From Actinomycetota bacterium (GTDB lineage: Bacteria; Actinomycetota; Thermoleophilia; Gaiellales; Gaiellaceae): a stretch of 5,244 bases of DNA. This document shows positions 1-5,244 of this stretch, piece after piece; the first letter of the stretch is position 1; each line of letters starts with the position of its first letter. The stretch is from positions 1-5,244 of the forward strand of contig JACDER010000131.1 of the NCBI GenBank assembly GCA_013816275.1, read 5' to 3'. The translations under genes and the position numbers were made by a program. Under the pieces are notes generated by a model that did not search any database, was not told where the DNA came from, and saw only the letters and a list, made by a program, of their open reading frames with translations.

Positions 1-257
1 CCGTAGCGCTTCGCGCCCGGCACGTCCTCGTGGGTGAGAACGGCGTGAACGCCCGCCATCGACAGCGCCTCCGAGATGTCGATCTCGGCGATGCGCGCGT
101 GCGCGTGCGGGCTGCGCACGGTATGACCCCAGAGCATCCCCGCCACCCAGAGGTCGCTCGCGTACGCGAACTGACCCGTCGTCTTCGGGGTCGCGTCGGC
201 GCGGCGGACGCTCTCGCCGATCCGGCCGACCTCGAGCGTCTGCGCGGTCGCGCTCAC
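1..257 (-). CDS. Xanthine dehydrogenase family, molybdopterin-binding (catalytic) subunit, N-terminal part
   Basis: This is the large subunit of a molybdenum hydroxylase; it would carry the Mo-cytosine-dinucleotide or Mo-pterin cofactor and hydroxylate a purine-like substrate, passing electrons to the 2Fe-2S and FAD subunits. Only about 85 residues are present because the gene runs off the left edge. The translation has the family's opening a/b-hammerhead domain: RRADATPKTTGQFAYASDLW (residues 18-37), then GMLWGHTVRSPHAHARI and AVLTHEDVPGAKRYG. The DVPG-K-YG ending resembles purine-type XDH large subunits (PucD/XdhA) more than CO dehydrogenase CoxL, but the substrate cannot be settled from this fragment. 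The GTG start shares GTGA with the TGA stop of the 2Fe-2S gene, so translation is probably coupled; the preceding GGCGGCGAG is only a fair ribosome-binding site. It is the third subunit gene of the operon. Family is certain; purine specificity is inferred. Confidence 0.9.
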   Translation of the reverse strand, partial: MSATAQTLEVGRIGESVRRADATPKTTGQFAYASDLWVAGMLWGHTVRSPHAHARIAEIDISEALSMAGVHAVLTHEDVPGAKRY

Positions 258-706
258 CTCGCCGCCAGCCGGACCGCGTCGAAGATCTTCTGGTAGCCGG
301 TGCAGCGGCAGAGGTTGCCCGACAGCGCCTCGCGGATCTCGTCCTCGCTCGGGTCGCTCCGCCGGGCGAGCAGGTCGGCGGTCGCGACGACAAGCCCCGG
401 CGTGCAGAAGCCGCACTGGACGGCGCCCGCCTCGACGAACGCCTTCTGCACCGGGTGCAGCGCTCCGTCATCCGCGAGGCCTTCGACCGTGACCACCTCG
501 TGCCCGTCCGCCTGCGCGGCCAGCACGAGACAGGCGCACACGAGCGTGCCGTCGAGCAGCACGGAACAGGAGCCGCACTCGCCCTGCTCGCAGGCGTTCT
601 TCGACCCCGGCAGCCCGAGCCGCTCCCGCAAGGCGAAGAGGAGGCTCTCGCCCGGCCAGACGTCGGCCTCACGCTGCTCGCCGTTGACGGCCACCTCGAT
701 CCTCAC
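254..706 (-). CDS. Xanthine dehydrogenase family, (2Fe-2S)-binding subunit
   Basis: This is the small iron-sulfur subunit of the same molybdenum hydroxylase; it relays electrons from the Mo centre to FAD in the cytoplasm. With the start used here the protein is 150 residues, normal for the CoxS/PucE/XdhC family. The N-terminal plant-ferredoxin-like domain binds one cluster with Cys39, Cys44, Cys47 and Cys59 (CEQGECGSC, then a later Cys). The C-terminal helical domain binds the second through Cys98 and Cys101 (QCGFCTPG) and Cys133 and Cys135 (NLCRCTGYQKI). All eight ligands are present. A GTG nine bases upstream (715-713) is also open, but the GTG at 706 is preferred: it overlaps the FAD gene's stop as GTGA and sits eight bases after GAGAGG, whereas the upstream GTG would overlap that site. 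The gene lies between the FAD and Mo subunit genes, overlapping each by four bases. Confidence 0.95.
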   Translation of the reverse strand: MRIEVAVNGEQREADVWPGESLLFALRERLGLPGSKNACEQGECGSCSVLLDGTLVCACLVLAAQADGHEVVTVEGLADDGALHPVQKAFVEAGAVQCGFCTPGLVVATADLLARRSDPSEDEIREALSGNLCRCTGYQKIFDAVRLAAR

Positions 707-1494
707 GCCAGGCACCTCTCGAGCGCGCGCCGGGCCAGCACCCCGAGCGCGTGCCGCCGGTACGCCGCCGTGCCGCGCACGTCGTCGATCGGGCTCGCCG
801 CCTCCACCACGAGCTCAGGCAGCGATGCGGCCTCGTCCAGCGGGCACGAGACGAGGCCGGCGACGGGACCGCTCGACCCGAACGAAGCTCGAAGTTCCCC
901 TCGCTCGCGGTCGGCGACGACCGCGAGCGAACAGACGGCGATCACCATCGCGTTCCGCGGGCCGACCTTCATGAACGTCTGCTGCCCGCCCGAGGGCGCG
1001 ACCCGCACGGCCGCGATCAGCTCGTCCGGCTCGGCGGCATTCCGCTTCGGCCCGACAAGGAACTCGTGGAGCGCGACGCGGCGAACGCCGCGCGTGCTCG
1101 CCAGCTCGACCTCGGCTCCCTCGACGAGGAGCGGCGGAAGCGCATCACCCGCCGGCGAGGCAGTGCCAAGGTTGCCGCCGATCGTCCCCCGGTTGCGGAT
1201 CTGGGGCGAGCCGACCGTGCGTGACGCCTCGGCCAACGCCGGGAGCAGCTCGGCAAGGGGCGCCTCCATCGCCTCCGTGTAGGTGAGCCCGGAGCCGAGC
1301 CGAAGCGTGCCGTTCTCGCGCGACCAGCCGCGCAGCTCCCCGACCTCGTTCAGGTTCAGCAACACCTCCGGGCGGCGCCGGTCGAAGTTCAGCTCGACCA
1401 TCACGTCGGTCCCGCCCTGGATAGGCACGGCATCCGGATGCTCGGCCTTAGCCTGGAGCGCCTCCTCCAGGGTGTGGGGATTGAGTACCTCCAT
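703..1494 (-). CDS. Xanthine dehydrogenase family, FAD-binding subunit
   Basis: This is the medium subunit of the molybdenum hydroxylase; it holds FAD and passes electrons to NAD+ or another acceptor. The protein has 263 residues, slightly short of the usual 280-300. It shows the two FAD-binding motifs of the CoxM/PucC/XdhB family: PIQGGTDVMVELN at residues 24-36 and VGSPQIRNRGTIGGNLGT at 94-111, followed by SPAGDALPPLL. The C-terminal domain ends with DDVRGTAAYRRHALGVLARR (238-257), typical of the CO-dehydrogenase flavoprotein C-terminal fold. ATG at 1494-1492 is chosen over the adjacent GTG (1497-1495) because GAGGAG lies five bases before the ATG but only two before the GTG. The start shares TGATG with the relic stop of the upstream permease. 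The gene order FAD, 2Fe-2S, Mo is also that of coxMSL, so purine oxidation rests on the permease neighbour and the large-subunit sequence. Confidence 0.95.
   Translation of the reverse strand: MEVLNPHTLEEALQAKAEHPDAVPIQGGTDVMVELNFDRRRPEVLLNLNEVGELRGWSRENGTLRLGSGLTYTEAMEAPLAELLPALAEASRTVGSPQIRNRGTIGGNLGTASPAGDALPPLLVEGAEVELASTRGVRRVALHEFLVGPKRNAAEPDELIAAVRVAPSGGQQTFMKVGPRNAMVIAVCSLAVVADRERGELRASFGSSGPVAGLVSCPLDEAASLPELVVEAASPIDDVRGTAAYRRHALGVLARRALERCLA
715..720 (-). promoter_or_regulatory. Ribosome binding site of the 2Fe-2S subunit gene
   Basis: GAGAGG on the minus strand ends eight bases before the GTG at 706-704. It lies inside the 3' end of the FAD subunit gene and decides between two in-frame GTG codons, favouring the inner one. 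Confidence 0.65.
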
Positions 1495-2010
1495 CACCGC
1501 TCCTCGCGCACGTAGGGCAAGCCCGAGGCTACCCGGAGCACCGAGCCGCCGCTTCCCCAGGCCTCGAGACGAGCACGAGCACGACGATCGTCATCACGTA
1601 CGGCAACGACTGCAGGAACTCCGGCTTCACGTTCACGTCATGAGCCTGAAGAGCGAAGGGCAGGGCGGAGAGACCGCCGAACGGTACGCCCCGACCAGGC
1701 ACAGCTCGGGCCTCCAGAAGGCGAAGATCACGAGCGCGATCGCAATCCAGCCCGCTCCGTTGACGAGCGTGTCGCCGGCGACCCAGCCGGGCGTGATCGA
1801 GAGGCTGTAGCAGGCGCCGCCGATGCCGGCGAGCGCTCCGCCGACCATCACGTGCGCGTAGCGGTAGAGGGTGACGTTGATGCCCATGGCGTCCGCCGAC
1901 GCAGGCGATTCGCCGACAGCGCGGACGTTCAGCCCGAAACGCGTCCGGGTCAGGTAGAGCGCGACGAGCGCAGTCAAGGCCCACGACGCGTAGACGAGTG
2001 GAGCGGTGCG
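1494..2010 (-). pseudogene. Broken ABC-transporter permease (purine/nucleoside, BMP-associated type), C-terminal half
   Basis: This is the relic of a membrane permease that, with an ATPase and a lipoprotein receptor, would import nucleosides or purines. From about 2010 downward one frame reads LVYASWALTALVALYLTRTR, FGLNVRAVGESPASADAMGI and GGALAGIGGACYSLS, then GWIAIALVIFAFWRPE and VGAY. There the frame breaks: at 1682-1683 a codon such as CTG has become CG. A second frame continues with FGGLSALPFALQAHDVNVKP and SLPYVMTIVVLVLVS. A second break near 1550 moves to a third frame (GKRRLGAPGSLGL). An extra G near 1520 then moves to PYVREER and a TGA at 1496-1494, which overlaps the FAD gene's ATG. 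Four hydrophobic segments are visible. About half the usual 300 or more residues are missing at the N-terminus. Three breaks in about 350 bases, beside 1.5 kb of unbroken genes, favour true decay over sequencing error, but error is not excluded. Confidence 0.85.
1500..1505 (-). promoter_or_regulatory. Ribosome binding site of the FAD subunit gene
   Basis: GAGGAG on the minus strand lies five bases before the ATG at 1494. It also encodes the Glu-Glu near the end of the ancestral permease. Being intact, it could let the oxidase genes be translated although the upstream permease frame is broken. Confidence 0.7.
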
Positions 2011-2357
2011 CTCAGATCCCGCCCGAGACACCGCTCCCCTCCTGCCCCGACCGGTCGGTCGGGCTCAGCCTGCCCGTCCCGATCAACGCCCGGATCGATC
2101 TGCTCGTCGAGCTCGTCGAGCTTGCCGAGCAGGCGGGCGAGCGGACGAGCCGGAAGGAGATCGTCGCCGCCTGCATCCTCGGCGCACCCGACGCGGCGGA
2201 CGAGCTCGTTCGCTGGCTCCACATCTACCGCAAGTCGCCAGCCGACTCCACCTGCACGAGCGGTGCGAAGCTCGAGGATGTGCTCGAGCTGCGAGCTGTC
2301 CGTCCGGGACGGCGGCCTCGACGCTGGCGCTACCGCTCGCCACCAGCTTCACCGTAA
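1998..2357 (+). CDS. Small hypothetical protein, probable ribbon-helix-helix-like DNA-binding protein (start uncertain)
   Basis: I do not recognise a named family. From about 2058 the frame reads SVGLSLPVPINARIDLLVEL, VELAEQAGERTSRKEIVAAC and ILGAPDAADELVRWLHIYRK, and almost every codon ends in G or C, so this core is very probably coding. A short beta-like stretch, a long amphipathic helix, then a turn and helix around SRKEIVAACILGA resembles small ribbon-helix-helix regulators and phage-associated small proteins of actinobacteria. The C-terminal RPGRRPRR is a basic tail. Codon bias weakens after about 2250. The only in-frame start before the core is GTG at 1998, inside the permease remnant and with no convincing ribosome-binding site. 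The gene may therefore be truncated at its 5' end by the rearrangement that cut the permease. Coding is likely; DNA binding is inference from shape only. Confidence 0.45.
   Translation: MERCAQIPPETPLPSCPDRSVGLSLPVPINARIDLLVELVELAEQAGERTSRKEIVAACILGAPDAADELVRWLHIYRKSPADSTCTSGAKLEDVLELRAVRPGRRPRRWRYRSPPASP
2047..2058. repeat. 12-bp perfect palindrome at the permease/small-gene junction
   Basis: CCGACCGGTCGG is its own reverse complement. It lies about 40 bases beyond the last recognisable permease codon and at the start of the well-biased part of the small gene. It may be chance in GC-rich coding DNA, a binding site, or a trace of the breakpoint. Confidence 0.3.
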
Positions 2358-2700
2358 CGGACGAGCTCGGCTGCCAGAGCCGCCTCGCCTGGACGACCGG
2401 GATCGCCATCGGGCAGATTCGCCGGGATCCCCCGGGCGAGACAGGTCTTGCCCGCGACCTCGTCCTCACAGCCGCTCGCTCTGGGGTTCTGCATGTCGCG
2501 ATCTGGCGGAACTGCGACACGCTTCGCACCCGCAGGGCAACCAGCGGGACTGAGCCCGACCACCTACCGCCCGCCGAACAGCCAGCGGCCTACCTCACAC
2601 GCCCGCCGACTTAGGCCTCGGCTTCCTCAACCTGACGACCGACGACGAGGTCGTCATCAACTGCGGCCCGTGAGTTCGACGACGCCGAGGACACCTAGCT
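2358..2700 (+). other. Gene-poor stretch with coding-like scraps in shifting frames
   Basis: No intact gene is visible. From about 2307 to 2616 one plus-strand frame has moderate coding bias (TSFTVTDELG, RLAWTTGIAIGQ, GVLHVAIWRN). From 2554 to the TGA at 2671-2673 another frame reads LGLGFLNLTTDDEVVINCGP, which faintly recalls the 'DDEVVID' strand of siphophage distal tail proteins. Neither has a credible start or ribosome-binding site. The likeliest reading is the remains of one or two decayed genes, possibly of phage origin. That origin is a weak guess from one short motif. Confidence 0.25.
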
Positions 2701-2709
2701 CGCCGCCCG

Positions 2710-2740
2710 CTCGAGCCTCGTCGCTGCCGCCTCGAGCCTC
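2710..2740 (+). repeat. Direct repeat CTCGAGCCTC, two copies 21 bp apart, upstream of the sigma gene
   Basis: Identical 10-bp copies lie at 2710-2719 and 2731-2740. The 21-bp period is two turns of the helix, so a regulator bound to both copies would sit on the same face. They end directly before the weak -35-like hexamer at 2741. An operator role is inference. Confidence 0.4.
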
Positions 2741-2767
2741 TGGACGGCGGGTCGCTGCGGCTATTCT
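2741..2767 (+). promoter_or_regulatory. Possible sigma70-type promoter for the sigma factor gene
   Basis: TGGACG (2741-2746, four of six matches to TTGACA) and TATTCT (2762-2767, four of six to TATAAT) are separated by 15 bases. The second hexamer is in a short AT-rich island within very GC-rich DNA. Spacing is shorter than ideal. A transcript from here would carry a leader of roughly 95 bases containing the hairpin at 2805-2842. Confidence 0.3.
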
Positions 2768-2804
2768 TAGATCCCGGGCGCCCTTTGAACGGCTGCCGGC
2801 GCGA

Positions 2805-2842
2805 TCGGTGCGGCCCGCGGTCGCGCGACCGCGAGGCACCGA
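2805..2842 (+). promoter_or_regulatory. Strong leader hairpin / palindrome before the sigma gene
   Basis: The core is an 18-bp perfect palindrome, CGCGGTCGCGCGACCGCG (2816-2833). It is flanked by a second matching pair, TCGGTGC (2805-2811) and GCACCGA (2836-2842). Together they form a two-tier stem of about 14 pairs with a small asymmetric bulge. It ends 26 bases before the sigma gene's ATG. There is no U-run after it, so it is not a standard intrinsic terminator. It could be a dimeric protein's operator or an RNA structure controlling translation. Confidence 0.5.
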
Positions 2843-2868
2843 CAAGGGTTGTTGGGCGACACACGAAG

Positions 2869-3939
<1,071 letters not shown>

Positions 3940-4560
3940 GCCCCCATCGCGGCGGAACGAACTCTTGCTGCCGCCTCGTTCAGGCTGGGCATCGTCTCCC
4001 AATCGGAGCCGTTCCACGTCGCGACCAGCGTCCGCAGCGATGTCGTCTTTCGGCTCTTCCGCGACATCCAGCAGGCTCCGCCCCAGCGCAAACTCGCGCT
4101 CGGCCGACGTTCGCCTCTTTCCGTGCCCGGACGTGACGGGACTCGGCCAGGGCTGCGGGATCGATCACGCTCCACGCGGGGATGCGCTGCGTCAGAAGCG
4201 GATGATGCCGAGGATGCGTCCCTGCGTTTGGGCGCGGGCCGCGTGCTCCAGCGCCAACGCGAGTGCCATGACTGGCCGCCACGCGTGCTCCATCGTGCGC
4301 CCTACGCAGGCTACGCAACTACGCACGTTCGGGCCGTGAACTTGAGCACCCAAGCGCTTTCGCCGTGGGCCTGGCATGCGCAAGCAAACTACGCAACATG
4401 CCGCCGCCGGGCGCATCGAACTGGCAGAGCGCGGTGCCTCCGCCCTGATCGCGACGCGCTCGAGCGGGGTCTGGAAGCTCGTCCGGCCGCGTGCGCCGCG
4501 CCTACCTCTCGCGTTCTGCGGGAACTACGACGTGTGCCCAGCGTTTCGGAGGTGGTGCAG
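3940..4560. other. About 620 bases with no assignable gene
   Basis: Plus-strand frame 1 stays open from the sigma stop to a TGA at 4567-4569, but it lacks a start with a ribosome-binding site, any recognisable motif or GC-ending codon bias. On the minus strand, short stretches look coding-like in different frames, such as IPAWSVIDPAALAESRH near 4170, EREFALGRSLLDVAEEP near 4080 and LVATWNGSDWETMPSLNEAA near 4010. They do not join into one frame. The best description is a spacer with possible remains of a decayed minus-strand gene. I see no tRNA and no convincing terminator here. Confidence 0.5.
4302..4395 (+). repeat. Four CTACGCA heptamers
   Basis: CTACGCA occurs at 4302-4308, 4311-4317, 4319-4325 and 4389-4395. 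The first three are close-packed with 9- and 8-base steps. The fourth lies inside the inverted repeat GGCATG (4373-4378) / CATGCC (4397-4402), between whose arms there are 18 bases. On the minus strand the unit reads TGCGTAG. Clustered short direct repeats like this often mark a regulator's binding site; no target gene is evident. Confidence 0.45.
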
Positions 4561-5054
4561 GTGACCTGATCCGAGCATAAGCTCGTCGCCGCCAGCGGGT
4601 GCGAGTCCCGTCCGGGTAGCTGCCAGGAGGCCCGGTAGCAGGCTGGCGGCTCGGTCTGGTAACGGGCCGGGTCGGAGCCCAGCGTCGAAAGCCCCGTTGG
4701 GGGGAGCAACTGAGCGGTCCGTAGCGTGAAGCGAAGCCTGCCGCGTCGTCAACCCGCCTGCCTGCGGGGCAGGGAAGAGGAGGAGCCGAGCCCGGGTCGT
4801 CAGGGCGAAGGCCAGGGAAGGGGTGAAGAGCCTGGAAGCGCAGCCTCGAAGAACCTCCCGGCGTATGGGGCGCGGAACGCTCAGAAGGTGGCGGCGGGAA
4901 CTGGGGAGGCCCTACCCGGCCCGGCGGCCTGTTGTCGTCGGAGCGTCGTGCCCTATAACCGGTGATGAGCTGGGAAGTGGGTGGCGAGCCGGTGAGGGAG
5001 TCGGAGGCGGCCGTAGTACCGCTTGAGCCGACGGGACAACAGAACCCGCGGTGA

Positions 5055-5101
5055 GGGAAGGGCCGCTACTTCGTCCATGCGCCACGCACAGGGAAGGGCC
5101 G
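5055..5101 (+). repeat. Direct repeat GGGAAGGGCCG before the intron-encoded protein
   Basis: Identical 11-base copies at 5055-5065 and 5091-5101, 36 bases apart, lie within the intron just upstream of the maturase start. In group II introns the region around the maturase start (domain IV) is where the maturase binds and represses its own translation. Whether these repeats take part is unknown. Confidence 0.35.
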
Positions 5102-5114
5102 GTGAGTGCCAGAG

Positions 5115-5244
5115 ATGGCTAGAACCACCGAGCAAGACAAGGTCTGTGAACTGCAGCGAACGCTCTACCGGGCGGCCAAGGCCGATCCCGGGCGACGGTT
5201 CCAACCTCAACGGGATCGTCGTTTCCGGGAGAAGCCGAATGCCG
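5115..5244 (+). CDS. ltrA: Group II intron-encoded reverse transcriptase/maturase, N-terminal part
   Basis: The protein would help the intron RNA fold and splice, and reverse-transcribe it into new DNA sites. Only 43 residues are present before the right edge. The start, MARTTEQDKVCELQRTLYRA followed by AKADPGRRF, is the typical opening of bacterial group II intron reverse transcriptases (the RT-0 lead-in, usually K-x-x-x-LQ-x-x-LY-x-A-A-K-x-x-x-x-R-R-F). After Phe29 the usual His-Ala-Leu-Tyr-Asp-Lys/Arg is replaced by QPQRDRRFREKPNA, in which only an Asp-Arg and a Phe-Arg keep the expected spacing. The copy may therefore be diverged or damaged. The ATG follows GGTGAG at eight bases, a fair ribosome-binding site. 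The catalytic YADD motif and the maturase and endonuclease domains lie outside, so activity cannot be judged. Confidence 0.85.
   Translation, partial: MARTTEQDKVCELQRTLYRAAKADPGRRFQPQRDRRFREKPNA

Larger units (their letters stand above)
4561..5244 (+). mobile_element. Group II intron, 5' part (retroelement), continues beyond the window
   Basis: A self-splicing retroelement. Its RNA part fills about 4561-5114 and leads directly into an intron-encoded protein. Direct evidence includes a chain of hairpins expected of domain I: CGAGC-ATAA-GCTCG (4572-4585), CGGG-TGCGAGT-CCCG (4596-4610), and an 8-pair stem GCTGCCAG (4619-4626) with CTGGCGGC (4643-4650). The purine-rich stretch before the protein (GTGAGGGAAGGGCCGC, GGGAAGGGCCGGTGAG) is also characteristic of the region upstream of the maturase start in many bacterial group II introns. 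The 5' boundary is estimated: GTGAC at 4561 is the likely intron start, but GTGCA at 4555 is possible, and neither matches the GUGYG consensus perfectly. Domains V and VI and the 3' end lie outside. The intron sits in the gene-less spacer, with the same orientation as the sigma gene. Confidence 0.8.

Noticed and set aside
300..1282. Long plus-strand open frames over the oxidase genes
   Set aside because: Ser/Arg/Pro-rich shadows of the minus-strand FAD and 2Fe-2S subunit genes, whose cofactor motifs are intact.
2100..2130. Tandem CGTCGAGCT repeats
   Set aside because: They arise from the coding sequence LVELVELAE in the small gene and need no other explanation.
3951..3975. GGCGG/CCGCC as a terminator after the sigma gene
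   Set aside because: Only five pairs with a 15-base loop and no U-run.
3940..4569. Open frame continuing in register after the sigma stop, as if by readthrough
   Set aside because: No recognisable domain and no coding bias; 210 codons without a stop is not surprising at this GC content.
4726..5026. Short plus-strand open frames within the intron
   Set aside because: They cover structured intron RNA and have no protein-like features; the real coding part starts at 5115.

Overview
The window is GC-rich DNA with strongly GC-ending codons in its intact genes. GTG starts, 1- to 4-base gene overlaps and an actinobacterial look to the xanthine-dehydrogenase-type subunits and the primary-type sigma factor suggest an actinobacterium, perhaps a deep-branching soil lineage such as Thermoleophilia. 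The lineage is inferred from overall resemblance, not from a search.

Left part (1-1494, minus strand): a tightly overlapping operon for a three-subunit molybdenum hydroxylase of the xanthine dehydrogenase family. In transcription order it encodes the FAD subunit, the 2Fe-2S subunit and the start of the molybdopterin (catalytic) subunit, which runs off the left edge. Just upstream, overlapping the FAD gene by one base, is the C-terminal half of an ABC-transporter permease of the type that imports purines and nucleosides. It has three separate reading-frame breaks and has lost its N-terminal half, so it is a pseudogene unless the breaks are assembly errors. The original unit probably coupled purine uptake to purine oxidation.

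Middle (about 2000-2860): a scrambled zone. A small plus-strand gene with clean coding bias abuts the broken permease and encodes a probable small DNA-binding (ribbon-helix-helix-like) protein. It is followed by coding-like scraps in shifting frames, one faintly like a phage tail protein. A spaced direct repeat, a weak promoter and a strong leader hairpin then precede the sigma factor.

Right-centre (2869-3939, plus): an intact RpoD/SigA-family sigma factor with regions 1.1 to 4.2. It is followed by about 600 bases with no gene I can assign, holding four CTACGCA heptamers and an inverted repeat.

Right end (about 4561-5244, plus): the 5' part of a group II intron. Its structured RNA (domain I onward) leads into the start of the intron-encoded reverse transcriptase/maturase, cut by the window edge. 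The permease decay, the scrambled zone and the intron mark an accessory, rearranged stretch around a conserved sigma gene. I did not find a clear new multi-gene system; the best candidates for something undescribed are the regulatory structures upstream of the sigma gene and the small protein beside the broken permease.
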